From assembly GCF_000349845.1 (NCBI RefSeq), contig NC_020829.1, positions 2,549,001 to 2,613,000 of the forward strand: a DNA stretch of 64,000 bases, read 5' to 3'. The translations under genes and the position numbers were made by a program. Of this stretch, positions 1 through 9,307 are shown one piece after another. The notes below the pieces were generated by a model that was not told where the DNA came from, searched no databases, and worked only from the letters and a program-made list of their open reading frames with translations. Numbering within the stretch: position 1 is the stretch's first letter; each line of letters opens with the position of its first letter. Origin of the DNA: Pseudomonas sp. ATCC 13867. GTDB taxonomy: Bacteria > Pseudomonadota > Gammaproteobacteria > Pseudomonadales > Pseudomonadaceae.

Positions 1-59
1 CCCGCTCCTACAGGGCCCGACGGGCCAGCTCTTCGTAGGAGCGAGCTTGCTCGCGAACC
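1..59. repeat. REP palindromes (pair)
   Basis: An inverted half (CGCTCCTACAGG, near base 3) faces a full REP unit at 35-59 built on TAGGAGCGAGCTTGCTCGCG. The same palindrome recurs at many intergenic sites in this window, as is typical of Pseudomonas REP elements. Confidence 0.75.
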
Positions 60-171
60 GACCCGGCACCGGTCTTGCCGGTGTGGCGCGGAGAAGCTCC
101 GCTCCCACGAGAACCGATCCTCCCTGCGGGCGTACAACCGCGAACGGTCGTACGCCGCATGGCTGTACCGC

Positions 172-1848
172 TCAGCCGTGGTGGATCTCCCGGTCCTTGG
201 TTTCCGGAAGGAAGAAGGTCCCCAGGATCGCCGTCATCACCGCGATGACGATGGGGTACCAGAGCCCGTAGTAGATGTCCCCGGTGGCCGCCACCATCGC
301 GAAGGCCACGGTCGGCAGGAAGCCGCCGAACCAGCCGTTGCCGATGTGGTAGGGCAGCGACATCGAGGTGTAGCGGATGCGCGCCGGGAACAGCTCCACC
401 AGCCAGGCGGCGATCGGTCCGTAGACCATCGTCACGTAGATCACCAGCACGGTCAGGAGCAGCAGCATGGCCAGGTGGTTGATCTTCGCCGGATCCGCCT
501 TCTCGGGGTAGCCGGCGTCCTTGAGGGCGGTGCTCAACTGCGCGGTGAGGGCATCGGACTGGGTCTTGAAGTCCGCGGCGGCCATGCCTTTGCCCTCGAA
601 GCTTTCGATGGCCTTGTCGCCGATGTGCACCTGGGCCACGGTGCCGGTCTCGGCCTTGATGTTCTCGTAGGGGATGGCCTTCTTCGCCAGCAGGCTCTTG
701 GCCAGGTCGCAGGAGCTGACGAATCTGGCCTTGCCCACCGGGTCGAACTGGAACGAGCACTGGGCCGGATCGGCGACCACGGTCACCGGGTTCTTCTCCT
801 GGGCGGCGAACACGTCCGGGTTACCGAACTGGGTCAGGCCGTGGAAGATCGGGAAGTAGGTCAGCGCGGCGAGGATGCAGCCGGCCATGATGATCGGCTT
901 GCGGCCGATGCGGTCGGAGAGGCTGCCGAAGAACACGAAGAACGGCGTGCCCAGCAGCAGCGAGCCGGCGATCAGGTAGTTGGCGGTCTGCGCGTCGATC
1001 TTGAGGGTCTGCAGGAGGAAGAACAGCGCGTAGAACTGCCCCGTGTACCAGACTACGGCCTGCCCGGCGGTACCGCCGAGCAGCGACATGATCACCACCT
1101 TGAGGTTGTCCCAGCGGCCGAAGGATTCGGTCAGCGGCGCCTTGGACGCCTTGCCTTCTTCCTTGATGCGCTTGAACACCGGCGACTCGGAGAGTTGCAG
1201 GCGGATGTACACCGAGACGATCAGCAGCAGGATCGACAGCAAGAAGGGCACGCGCCAGCCCCAGGCCTCGAAGGCCTCGGTGCCCAGCACGGTGCGGCAG
1301 GCCATGATCACCAGCAGCGAGAGGAACAGGCCGAGGGTGGCGGTGGTCTGGATCCACGAGGTGAAGAAACCGCGCTTGCCCTGTGGCGCGTGCTCCGCCA
1401 CGTAGGTCGCCGCGCCGCCGTATTCGCCGCCCAGGGCGAGGCCCTGGAGTAGCCGCAGGGTGATCAGGATGATCGGCGCGGCCACGCCGATGGTGGAATG
1501 GGCCGGCAGCAGGCCGACCACGGCGGTGGACGTGCCCATGATCACGATGGTGATGAGGAAGGTGTGCTTGCGTCCGATCATGTCGCCCAGGCGGCCGAAC
1601 ACGATGGCGCCGAAGGGGCGCACCGCGAAGCCGGCGGCGAAGGCCAGCAGGGCGAAGATGAAGGCGGTGGTCTCGTTGACCCCGGCGAAGAAGTGTTTGG
1701 CGATGATCGCCGCCAGTGAACCGTAGAGGTAGAAGTCGTACCACTCGAATACGGTGCCGAGGGAGGAGGCGAAAATGACCTTGCGCTCCTCCTTGGTGAT
1801 GCCGCTGTGGGGTGCGTTGCCCGCGGCCGGGCTGTATGTCTGCGCCAT
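172..1848 (-). CDS. MFS transporter, metabolite:H+ symporter (MHS) family
   Basis: Inner-membrane secondary transporter of about 558 residues. The N-terminal segment ...SLGTVFEWYDFYLYG and the loop GRLGDMIGRKHTF are typical of the MHS group (ProP, ShiA, KgtP relatives), and the second half carries the matching GSLSDRIGRKP loop. The start at 1848 (MAQTYSP...) is preferred over an in-frame ATG at 1905 because a GGAGAA ribosome binding site precedes it. Odd feature: roughly 110 polar residues with two cysteines (starting near GNPDVFAAQEK) are inserted between the later membrane segments, making the protein longer than the usual 430-500 residues. It is divergent from the amine dehydrogenase operon, so amine or aldehyde-acid uptake is possible, but the substrate cannot be read from sequence. 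Confidence 0.85.
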   Translation of the reverse strand: MAQTYSPAAGNAPHSGITKEERKVIFASSLGTVFEWYDFYLYGSLAAIIAKHFFAGVNETTAFIFALLAFAAGFAVRPFGAIVFGRLGDMIGRKHTFLITIVIMGTSTAVVGLLPAHSTIGVAAPIILITLRLLQGLALGGEYGGAATYVAEHAPQGKRGFFTSWIQTTATLGLFLSLLVIMACRTVLGTEAFEAWGWRVPFLLSILLLIVSVYIRLQLSESPVFKRIKEEGKASKAPLTESFGRWDNLKVVIMSLLGGTAGQAVVWYTGQFYALFFLLQTLKIDAQTANYLIAGSLLLGTPFFVFFGSLSDRIGRKPIIMAGCILAALTYFPIFHGLTQFGNPDVFAAQEKNPVTVVADPAQCSFQFDPVGKARFVSSCDLAKSLLAKKAIPYENIKAETGTVAQVHIGDKAIESFEGKGMAAADFKTQSDALTAQLSTALKDAGYPEKADPAKINHLAMLLLLTVLVIYVTMVYGPIAAWLVELFPARIRYTSMSLPYHIGNGWFGGFLPTVAFAMVAATGDIYYGLWYPIVIAVMTAILGTFFLPETKDREIHHG

Positions 1849-2330
1849 GTTCTTCTCCGTCTTGTTCTTGTTGAAGGCCGGAGTCCTTCCATACCGTTGC
1901 CGCACTCAGGCCCAGGGGCTGATGTCATCGTCATACGGATTGCGCGAAGCGTGAAAACAGGCGGCCCTGCCGTGGGGCAAGGTCACGAAAGAGGATAACC
2001 GGCATGACTCGGATATCCACTCATATGACCTGCAAACCCACGGCTGGCGCGGATGAGAGCGTTATTTCCGACGCACGGAGTCGGATAAGGCCGCTGCCAG
2101 GGGGCTTTCACGGCCTGCATTGCGGCGTTCGCGCCCGGGTCGTTCGACCATCGTCTAAAACTGTCCGGGATGTCTCAGGCTGATACAGCCGTCGCGAATT
2201 GCCACTGCGCCGTGCCCCTGTGCGTTGACCAATGGTTTGTTTCCCAAGGGTTTTTGCCGCTGGCACGGAATGTGAGAGGCAAGACTCCGTCCGCCTGTCG
2301 CCTCAGGCGCCGTCAAACAGGGAGGCTCGC
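1849..2330. promoter_or_regulatory. Divergent intergenic region with a palindrome
   Basis: This gap between the transporter and the amine dehydrogenase operon holds no convincing gene. The one clear element is an inverted repeat TCCGAC-N7-GTCGGA at 2067-2085, a possible regulator site. I could not place a confident promoter; a TGGCACG near 2264 lacks the matching -12 TTGC. Confidence 0.35.
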
Positions 2331-4514
2331 TTGAAGAGGATGTCGTCATGGATTGCAGGGCTGTGCGCCGCGCTGGCGACGTGCGCGCTGCTCTGGCTGC
2401 TGCCGCCGATCGGCAATGGCGTGCTCTGGGGGGGCGCCGCGCTGATCGCCCTGGGGGCGCTGCGTCCGCACCTGCGTCCGCCGACCTGGCCGGTGGCAAT
2501 GGGCGTGTTGTGCGGTGCCTGTCTGGCGGTGGCGCTGCACCTGCTGGCCGATCACTTCCAGCTGCGTTACGTCTGGCTGTACAGCAGCGCGGCGCTGCCG
2601 GCCTACCTGAAGTTCTCCAACCTCTGGGGCGGCGACGAAGGCACGGTACTGCTGCTGGCCACCTTCTGCATGGCCGCCGCCCTGAGCGGTCGCCAACTGG
2701 AGGGCTGGGCCGGGCGCGGGATGGCGCTGATCGCCGCCTGGTACACGGCCACCGCCGCCTGGCTCGGGCCGTTCAGTGCGACGCCGGCGGACTGGCTGGC
2801 GAGCCTGCCGAGCCAGGGCATGAATGCGCACCTGCAGACCTTCTGGATGTCCTTCCACGCGCCGCTGATTCTCGGTGCCTATGCCTGGGCCCTGGCGCCC
2901 GCCGGCGCCGCGCTTGGCGCGCTGGGGCAGGGCGACAGCGCCTACGCCTGGGTGATGCCGCGCTACAGCCGGCGTGCCTGGCTGGTGCTTACCGCCGGCA
3001 TCGGCGCGGGGATGGCCTGGGCGATGGAGGATTTCACCTTCGGCCAGCTCTGGCACTGGGACCCGGTACAAACCTCGGCCTTCGTCATCTGGGCGCTGCT
3101 CGGCGCGGTACTGCACGGCGCCCGCCGCTGGCGTACCAACGGCGCCAATCGCCGCCTGCTGCCGCTGCTCAGCCTGCTGGCGGCGGCGATGGCCTGCGTG
3201 GCGATGGCGGTGACCCGCAGCACGGTGCTGGCCAGCTCGCACCGCTACATTGGCACCACCTCCTGGCTCAGCCACCTGGTGCTGGCGCTGATCCTGCTGG
3301 TGCTGGCGGCGTTCTACCTGCTCGCCGGGCGTCGCGCCGAGGTTACGGCGGGGCGTCGGCGCGGGGCGTCGGACTGGACGCTGGACGTGGCCATCTACCT
3401 GTTCGCCGGCACCGGGCTGCTGGCCCTTGGCGCGCTGGTCCAGGCGCATCTCTACGAATGGCTGGGCCTGGAGCGGCCAAGCGAGCTGAAACCCTTCTTC
3501 GAGACCCTGACCGCCTGGGCCACCACGGCGGAGATGGACAGCCTGCGCCGCGCCTTCGACCAGTGGGACGTCGACGGCTACGGCCTGGCACTCTGGGTGG
3601 TGCCTTTGCTGGCGGTGCTCGGCCTGATCGGCGGCTACAGCTTCCTGCGCCGCTGCGGCCGGTCCCGCCTGGCGTTGCTGGCGACCCTGGCGATGGCCGC
3701 CGTGATGCTCTGGACCGGCTGGCGCGGTGGCTGGCTGAGCGGCGGCTACAACGGCGACGGGATGCTCTCGCAGAGCATCGTGCGGGTGCTGCCGTGGCTG
3801 GACGCGGCGCTGCTCGGTGGCGTCTTCCTGATGGGCTGCTGCCTGTTCTGGGGCGCGCTGAGCCTGTGGCGCAGCCGGCGCCTGGGCAACCTGCGCTACA
3901 GCGGCGGGCTGGCGCTGGTGCACGGTGGCGCGGTGATCGCGCTGGTGGGCGGACTGGCGGCCACGGCACTCAACAGCTACCAGCAGATCAGCATCCCGCC
4001 GGGCACCTCCTTCGAACAGTGGCACTCGGTAATCGGCGGTATGGAACTGCGCGTGCTGCCTGATTCCAGCCGCCCGGATTTCTCCGGCTACCACGCGGTG
4101 GCCAAGGTCGAACTGCGCGACGGCGAGCGGACGCTCGCCGGCCACGCGCTGTTCCAGGACAGCCGTGGCAATCCGCCGGCCTACCAAGGCCCGGTGCGCC
4201 AGCTCTGCGAGATTCTCGACTACCACTACGCGCGCTTCGCCTCGGACCGTGGCTACGTGCTGCATCCGTTCATCGTGCGCGGCTGGAGCGGCGACCTGCA
4301 GGTCTGGGTGCCGGCCTCGGCACGCCTGCTGAAACAGCCGGGGGACGAGATCGAAAGCGTGGTGGTGGTGCGCCGCTTCCCGTTCCTCTCGCTGGTCTGG
4401 GTCGGCCTCTTGACCATGCTGTTCGGCGCCTTGTTGCTGCCGGCGGGCGGTGTTTTGCGCCGGCGCGGCCATACTGCTTCGGACGGCGTCGCACAGGCCG
4501 TGTCTCAGAGTTAG
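2331..4514 (+). CDS. CcmF/CcsA-like cytochrome c assembly membrane protein
   Basis: Large polytopic membrane protein (about 727 residues) resembling CcmF, the heme-lyase component of cytochrome c maturation. It contains the motif GGDEGT near residue 100 and a WWD-like segment (LWHWDPVQTSAFVIW), with many hydrophobic helices, a periplasmic C-terminal domain and a last membrane helix, as in CcmF. A TTG at 2331 is favoured as start because GGGAGG sits 5 nt upstream; the ATG at 2340 is the alternative. It lies just ahead of the diheme subunit gene qhpA, so a role in attaching heme to QhpA, or a specialised chaperone role, is a reasonable inference. It is not part of a ccm operon here, so it is probably a paralogue of the housekeeping CcmF. 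Confidence 0.75.
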   Translation: MKRMSSWIAGLCAALATCALLWLLPPIGNGVLWGGAALIALGALRPHLRPPTWPVAMGVLCGACLAVALHLLADHFQLRYVWLYSSAALPAYLKFSNLWGGDEGTVLLLATFCMAAALSGRQLEGWAGRGMALIAAWYTATAAWLGPFSATPADWLASLPSQGMNAHLQTFWMSFHAPLILGAYAWALAPAGAALGALGQGDSAYAWVMPRYSRRAWLVLTAGIGAGMAWAMEDFTFGQLWHWDPVQTSAFVIWALLGAVLHGARRWRTNGANRRLLPLLSLLAAAMACVAMAVTRSTVLASSHRYIGTTSWLSHLVLALILLVLAAFYLLAGRRAEVTAGRRRGASDWTLDVAIYLFAGTGLLALGALVQAHLYEWLGLERPSELKPFFETLTAWATTAEMDSLRRAFDQWDVDGYGLALWVVPLLAVLGLIGGYSFLRRCGRSRLALLATLAMAAVMLWTGWRGGWLSGGYNGDGMLSQSIVRVLPWLDAALLGGVFLMGCCLFWGALSLWRSRRLGNLRYSGGLALVHGGAVIALVGGLAATALNSYQQISIPPGTSFEQWHSVIGGMELRVLPDSSRPDFSGYHAVAKVELRDGERTLAGHALFQDSRGNPPAYQGPVRQLCEILDYHYARFASDRGYVLHPFIVRGWSGDLQVWVPASARLLKQPGDEIESVVVVRRFPFLSLVWVGLLTMLFGALLLPAGGVLRRRGHTASDGVAQAVSQS

Positions 4515-4575
4515 ACAGCAATCGCGAAATTAGACGCATCGAACCTCGGCGTGACGGCCGAGAGCTCCGGGAAAA

Positions 4576-4600
4576 CCCGCCGCAAGCCTGGTGCGGCGGG
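4576..4600 (+). other. Strong intercistronic hairpin
   Basis: A perfect 9-bp stem (CCCGCCGCA/TGCGGCGGG) with a 7-nt loop lies between the CcmF-like gene and qhpA. No T-tract follows, so it is more likely an attenuator or mRNA-processing/stability hairpin than a strong terminator. About 115 nt separate it from the qhpA start. Confidence 0.45.
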
Positions 4601-4714
4601 CCCTGCAAAGGAGTGGCACACAAACTGCTAAATCGCTACCAAGCGTTCGACGCAATCGCGCTTAGCCCATCGGTGGGCAGGAATAACCAACAAGAATACC
4701 GAGGAGGCCTGACC

Positions 4715-6289
4715 TTGAAGATGACACGACTTCGGCACTGTCTGGGTGCCGGAACCCTGGCCGCTCTGGCCCTAGCGCTGCACCAGCCGGCCAACGCCGC
4801 CGATGGCCAGGCGATCATCAACGCCAAGTGCCAGGCGTGCCACACGCCCGAAGGCAACAATTCCCTGAGCCGCATCAGCCACCAGCGCAAGACCCCCGAG
4901 GGTTGGCTGATGAGCATTGCGCGCATGCAGGTGATGTACGGCCTGAAGATCACCGACGACGAACGCCGCTCGGTGGTCAAGTTCCTCGCCGACAAGCAGG
5001 GCCTGGCGCCCAGCGAAACCGAAGGCGTGCGCTACGCCCTCGAGCGCCGGCTGAACACCGTGGAGAAATTCGATACCAACTTCGAACAGATGTGCGCCCG
5101 CTGCCACTCGGGCGCGCGCATCGCCCTGCAGCGTCGCCCGGCGGCGGAGTGGGAGAAGCTGGTGAACTTCCACCTCGGCCGCTGGCCGTCGCTGGAATAC
5201 CAGGCGCTGTCCCGCGACCGCGACTGGTTCGACCTGGCGAAGAAAGAGATGGTCCCGGAGCTGGCCAAGCGTTACCCATTGGACAGCAAGGCCTGGAGCG
5301 ACTGGCAGAAGAGTCGTCCGCAGGCCGAGTCGCTGGCGGGCGAGTGGAGCTTCGCCGGGCACATGCCGGGCAAGGGCGACCTGGCCGGCACCATGAGCGT
5401 GGCCAAGAGCGGCGACGATGCGTTCAAGGTCCGCGTGAAGGGCCAATACGCCGATGGCGAGCCGTTCAGCGGCGAGGGCAGCGCGGTGCTGTACAACGGC
5501 TACGAGTGGCGCGGCAACGTCACCGTGGGCGACCTGAGCATGCGCCAGGTGTTCGCCGCCCTCGATGGCCAGATGCAGGGCCGCATGTTCGACAAGGCCC
5601 ACGATGAGCGCGGCCTGGACTTCGTTGCGGCGAAGGACGGCAGCAGCCACGTGCTGGGCGTGCAGCCGGCCTACATCAAGGCGGGTGTGGAGACCGAGGT
5701 CAGCGTGGTCGGCACCGGCCTGAAGGGCAAGCCATCGTTCGGCGCCGGCGTGGAGGTGGTGTCGGTGGTGTCCGAGACGCCCGAGCGCGTGACCGTCAAG
5801 GTCAAGGCCAGCGATGCGGCCGCCGCCGGCGAGCGCGACGTTACCGTGGGCACCGCCAAGGGCGGCAGCCTCGCGGTGTACAAGGACATTGCCGAAGTGA
5901 AGGTGGTGCCGGAGTTCTCCATCGCCCGCATCGGCGGCAATGGCGGCTCCACGCCCAAGGTCCAGGGCAGCTTCGATGCCGAGGCCTGGGGCAAGGGCGC
6001 CGATGGCAAGCCGTTCCGTATCGGCGTGTTCCCCGCGCAGTGGTCGGTGGAACCCTTCGACGACCGCGCCAAGGAAGACCAGGACGTGAAGTTCGCCGGA
6101 GAGATGGATGCTTCCACCGGTATCTTCACCCCGGGTGACGCCGGCCCCAACCCGGCCCGCAAGATGATGACCAACAACGCCGGCAACCTGAAGGTGATCG
6201 CCGCGGTGGACGACGCCGGCCAGTCGCACAAGGGCGAAGGGCACATGATCGTCACCGTGCAGCGTTGGAACAACCCGCCGATCCCGTAA
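4715..6289 (+). CDS. qhpA: Quinohemoprotein amine dehydrogenase, diheme alpha subunit
   Basis: Periplasmic 60-kDa subunit that takes electrons from the CTQ cofactor of the gamma subunit and passes them to soluble redox carriers during primary amine oxidation. A Sec signal peptide ends near ...QPANAA (about residue 29). Two c-type heme motifs are visible, CQACH at about residues 39-43 and CARCH at about 127-131, followed by beta-rich domains, in line with the family (about 490-residue mature chain). GAGGAGG at 4701-4707 is 7 nt from the TTG at 4715 and 13 nt from the ATG at 4721, so TTG is favoured; either gives the same mature protein. qhpD, qhpC and qhpB follow directly, which supports the call. 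Confidence 0.93.
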   Translation: MKMTRLRHCLGAGTLAALALALHQPANAADGQAIINAKCQACHTPEGNNSLSRISHQRKTPEGWLMSIARMQVMYGLKITDDERRSVVKFLADKQGLAPSETEGVRYALERRLNTVEKFDTNFEQMCARCHSGARIALQRRPAAEWEKLVNFHLGRWPSLEYQALSRDRDWFDLAKKEMVPELAKRYPLDSKAWSDWQKSRPQAESLAGEWSFAGHMPGKGDLAGTMSVAKSGDDAFKVRVKGQYADGEPFSGEGSAVLYNGYEWRGNVTVGDLSMRQVFAALDGQMQGRMFDKAHDERGLDFVAAKDGSSHVLGVQPAYIKAGVETEVSVVGTGLKGKPSFGAGVEVVSVVSETPERVTVKVKASDAAAAGERDVTVGTAKGGSLAVYKDIAEVKVVPEFSIARIGGNGGSTPKVQGSFDAEAWGKGADGKPFRIGVFPAQWSVEPFDDRAKEDQDVKFAGEMDASTGIFTPGDAGPNPARKMMTNNAGNLKVIAAVDDAGQSHKGEGHMIVTVQRWNNPPIP

Positions 6290-6320
6290 CCGTCGGGATC
6301 GGATGAACTGAATGCGTGAG

Positions 6321-6338
6321 GCCCACCTGCGGGTGGGC
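6321..6338 (+). other. Intercistronic hairpin between qhpA and qhpD
   Basis: A perfect 7-bp stem GCCCACC/GGTGGGC with a 4-nt loop sits in the 76-nt gap and has no T-tract. It could protect the upstream qhpA message or lower read-through to the maturation gene, giving more structural subunit than enzyme. This role is inferred. Confidence 0.4.
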
Positions 6339-6365
6339 ATAACAAGAAAGTTCCGGGAGGTCGCC

Positions 6366-7796
6366 ATGGGCGCCATCTTGAATCTGGTCGAACGCAACCT
6401 GCATGAAGTGCAGGTCGACGCCGACCGCCTGTTGTTCCACATCCCCAGCTCCTCGCTGTTCGCCAGCGACGAGCTGACCGGCGGGATCATCGACGCGCTG
6501 CGCGGGCAGGCCTGCTCGCCGGACGAACTGACCCAGCGCCTGGCCGGGCGCTTCGCCGCCGAGGAGATCGACGAGACCCTGCGCGAGCTGATCGCGCTGG
6601 AGCTGGTCAGCGACGGCTCGCCGCTGCCCCCTGAAATCGGCATCAAGAAAGTCGATCGCACCGCGCTCAATACCGTGGTGCTGAACGTCAATACCGGCTG
6701 CAACCTCAGCTGCACCTACTGCTACAAGGAAGACCTGGACAAGCCCTCCGCCGGTAAGAAGATGGGCGCGGAAACCGCCGAGGCCTCGGTGGAAATGCTG
6801 ATCCAGGAATCCCCCGACGAGCAGCGCTACACCGTGGTGTTCTTCGGCGGCGAACCGCTGTCCAACCGCCCGCTGATCGAGCACATGGTCGCGTACTGCG
6901 AGCGTCGTTTCGGCGAGCTGGGCAAGACCGTGGACTTCGTCATGACCACCAACGCCACGCTGCTCACCGAGGAAATCGTCGACTGGCTCAACGCCCATCG
7001 CTTCGGGCTGTCCATCAGCATCGACGGGCCGAAGACGGTGCACGACCGCAACCGCATCACCGTGGGCGGGCAGGGCACCTATGACGTGGTGCGGCGCAAG
7101 GCCGACATGCTGCTGTCGCGCTACACCGCGCGGCCGGTGGGCGCACGGGTGACCCTGACCACCGGCGTCACCGACGTCGAGACCATCTGGAATCACCTGT
7201 TCAACGAGATGGGCTTCGCCGAAGTCGGTTTCGCCCCGGTCACCTCGGGCGACATCAGCAGCTACAACCTCACCACCGATGAGCTCAAGGCTGTCTTCGC
7301 CGGCATGAAGACCCTCGGTCGCCGTTACCTAGCCGAGGCGCTGCAGGGGCGCAACATCGGCTTCTCCAACCTGCACCAGCTGATCACCGACATCCACGAA
7401 GGGCAGAAGAAGGCCCTGCCGTGCGGCGCCGGCCTGAAGATGCTGGCGGTGGACCACAAGGGCGAGCTGAACCTGTGCCACCGCTTCACCGGTTCTTCGC
7501 TGCCGACCTTCGGCAATGTGCATGAAGGGGTGAAGCAGGCCGAGCTGAACGAGTTCCTGTCGCAGCGCCTGGACCGCACCGACACCGGCTGCGCCAGCTG
7601 CCACATCCGCAACCTCTGCTCCGGCGGCTGCTACCACGAGAGCTACGCGCGCTACGGCGACCCGGCGCACCCCACCTACCACTACTGCGAACTGATGAGG
7701 GACTGGGTCGACTTCGGCATCGAGGTCTACAGCCGGATCATGGCTTCCAACCCCAGCTTCATCGACCGCCACATCACTCCGCGGAAGGCGCACTGA
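6366..7796 (+). CDS. qhpD: Radical SAM thioether synthase for QhpC maturation
   Basis: Cytoplasmic radical S-adenosylmethionine enzyme of about 476 residues. In the family it installs the three intrapeptidyl Cys-to-Asp/Glu sulfur-methylene thioether bonds in the gamma subunit. The SAM cluster motif CX3CX2C (CNLSCTYC) is at residues 112-119, and the C-terminal SPASM-type cysteines occur around [15 protein letters not shown] and the later CEL. The ~100-residue N-terminal region resembles the peptide-binding (RRE-like) domains of such enzymes. The start at 6366 has GGGAGG 5 nt upstream; upstream in-frame codons (from 6312) lack a good site. The next gene, its substrate qhpC, starts 1 nt after the stop. 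Confidence 0.93.
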   Translation: MGAILNLVERNLHEVQVDADRLLFHIPSSSLFASDELTGGIIDALRGQACSPDELTQRLAGRFAAEEIDETLRELIALELVSDGSPLPPEIGIKKVDRTALNTVVLNVNTGCNLSCTYCYKEDLDKPSAGKKMGAETAEASVEMLIQESPDEQRYTVVFFGGEPLSNRPLIEHMVAYCERRFGELGKTVDFVMTTNATLLTEEIVDWLNAHRFGLSISIDGPKTVHDRNRITVGGQGTYDVVRRKADMLLSRYTARPVGARVTLTTGVTDVETIWNHLFNEMGFAEVGFAPVTSGDISSYNLTTDELKAVFAGMKTLGRRYLAEALQGRNIGFSNLHQLITDIHEGQKKALPCGAGLKMLAVDHKGELNLCHRFTGSSLPTFGNVHEGVKQAELNEFLSQRLDRTDTGCASCHIRNLCSGGCYHESYARYGDPAHPTYHYCELMRDWVDFGIEVYSRIMASNPSFIDRHITPRKAH

Positions 7797-7797
7797 C

Positions 7798-8121
7798 ATG
7801 AAACATCTGAAAGCGATCAACACCAAAGCACAGAAGCTCGAACAGGCCGCCGCCGAGGATCGCATCGAGGACGTGGTGGCGATGAACTCCGTGGCCGGCT
7901 GCGCGGCGACCACCGACCCGGGCTGGGAAGTCGACGTGTTCGGCGGCGTGTCCTCGCTCTGCCAGCCGATGGAAGCGGACCTCTACGGCTGCTCCGACCC
8001 TTGCTGGTGGCCGGCCCAGGTGCCGGACATGATGAGCACCTACCCCGACTGGAACAAGGATGCGCAGGCCTCGGCCGAGAACTGGCGCAACCTCGGCACC
8101 GTCTTCCCGGACGACAAATGA
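7798..8121 (+). CDS. qhpC: Quinohemoprotein amine dehydrogenase, CTQ gamma subunit precursor
   Basis: 107-residue precursor of the catalytic subunit bearing cysteine tryptophylquinone. Against the remembered P. putida mature numbering with an offset of 28, every crosslink residue is present: C35-E44, C55-D61 and C69-D77 for the three thioethers, and C65-W71 for the quinone. The first 28 residues (ending ...RIEDVVA) form a leader, not a Sec signal; in the known systems the leader is removed by the subtilisin-like QhpE and the peptide is exported by the ABC protein QhpF. It is tightly coupled to qhpD upstream (1-nt gap) and to qhpB downstream. The identity is very secure despite the small size. 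Confidence 0.95.
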   Translation: MKHLKAINTKAQKLEQAAAEDRIEDVVAMNSVAGCAATTDPGWEVDVFGGVSSLCQPMEADLYGCSDPCWWPAQVPDMMSTYPDWNKDAQASAENWRNLGTVFPDDK

Positions 8122-8165
8122 TCGCCCTGAAACATATGGGACAGAAGAACAAGAGGAAAACCTGC

Positions 8166-9287
8166 ATGTCCAGAAAAGCATTCGCCGCCGCGCTCGGTGG
8201 CCTCTCGCTGGCCTGCGCGCTGCAAGCCGTCGCCGCAGACGAGAGCAAGGCGCTGGAAAGTGGCCACGAGTACCTGATCAGCACCAACTACCCGAACAAC
8301 CTGCACGTCATCGACATGCAGACCGACAAGCTGTTCAAGACCTGCACCATCCCCGGCGCGTACGGCCCGGGCATGACCCAGCTGTCGCCGGACCGCAAGG
8401 TCGCCTACATCCTCAGCAACCACTACGCGGACATCTACGGCATCCAGCTCGATGACTGCAAACCGGTGTTCCACGCCACCATCGCGCAGAAGCCGGGCGA
8501 GAACGCGCGCTCGATGTTCTCCATGACCGTCAGCCATGACGGCAAGGAGATCTACGCCGTCGCCAACCCGACGCTGATCCTCGCCGAGCACTACGAGGTG
8601 CAGCAGCCGCGCCTGCAGGTCTACTCGGTGGCCGACGGCATGAATGCCAAGCCGGTGCGCACCTTCCCGGCGCCGCGCCAGCTGACCATCATGCAGAGCG
8701 GCGACGACGGCACCCTCTACGTGGCTGGCCCGGACATCTACAAGGTGGACGTGAAGACCGGCAAGTTCGACGTGGTGATCCCCAGCCGTCACTGGCAGCG
8801 CCCCAACTACGCGCCGCCGGACGTGCTCTACGTGTGGAACCAGCAGACCTACCCGCGCGACTTCTCGCTGCTCTACACCACGGCGAAGTTCAAGGATGCC
8901 AAGCAGGACCCGGCCACCGCCGACTACCTGTATGGTTTCTTCAACATCGACCTGGCCACCGGCAAGACCGAGACCGTCGACTTCGGCCCGGTCACCGAGG
9001 TGTACTTCAGCGGCATCCGCTCGGCCAAGGACCGCAACATCGTCTACGGCGTGCTGAACCGCCTGGCCAAGTACGACATCAAGGAGCAGAAGCTGGTCAA
9101 GGCGGCGAACCTGGACCACTCCTACTACTGCCTGTCGACCAACAAGGCCGGCAACAAGCTGTACCTGACCGGCACCCTGAACGACGTGGCGATCTTCGAC
9201 GCCGACAGCCTCGAGCGCATCGGCGATCTGAAGCTGCCCGGCGGCGACATGGCGATCACCACCAGCCAGGCGTTCGTGGCCAACTGA
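8166..9287 (+). CDS. qhpB: Quinohemoprotein amine dehydrogenase, beta-propeller subunit
   Basis: Periplasmic 373-residue subunit that folds as a seven-bladed beta-propeller and closes the active site over the gamma subunit. The signal peptide is MSRKAFAAALGGLSLACALQ, cleaved after ...AVAA. Repeating propeller-like strands are visible (LHVIDMQTDKLFKTC, VYSVADGMNAKP, IYKVDVKTGKFDV, IFDADSLERIGDLKL). AGAGGA 8 nt upstream sets the start; the earlier in-frame ATGs overlapping the qhpC stop have no ribosome binding site. It is the last gene of the operon: a strong terminator follows 20 nt after the stop, so qhpE/F/G are not co-transcribed here. Confidence 0.92.
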   Translation: MSRKAFAAALGGLSLACALQAVAADESKALESGHEYLISTNYPNNLHVIDMQTDKLFKTCTIPGAYGPGMTQLSPDRKVAYILSNHYADIYGIQLDDCKPVFHATIAQKPGENARSMFSMTVSHDGKEIYAVANPTLILAEHYEVQQPRLQVYSVADGMNAKPVRTFPAPRQLTIMQSGDDGTLYVAGPDIYKVDVKTGKFDVVIPSRHWQRPNYAPPDVLYVWNQQTYPRDFSLLYTTAKFKDAKQDPATADYLYGFFNIDLATGKTETVDFGPVTEVYFSGIRSAKDRNIVYGVLNRLAKYDIKEQKLVKAANLDHSYYCLSTNKAGNKLYLTGTLNDVAIFDADSLERIGDLKLPGGDMAITTSQAFVAN

Positions 9288-9307
9288 AAGCTGTTTGATT
9301 GACCGGA

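Noticed and set aside
2262..2280. Possible sigma-54 promoter (TGGCACG) ahead of the qhp operon
   Set aside because: The -12 half lacks GC at the right spacing.
2346..4472. Long minus-strand open frame opposite the CcmF-like gene
   Set aside because: Gln/Arg/His-rich product with no family features; it is a high-GC shadow of the membrane protein gene.
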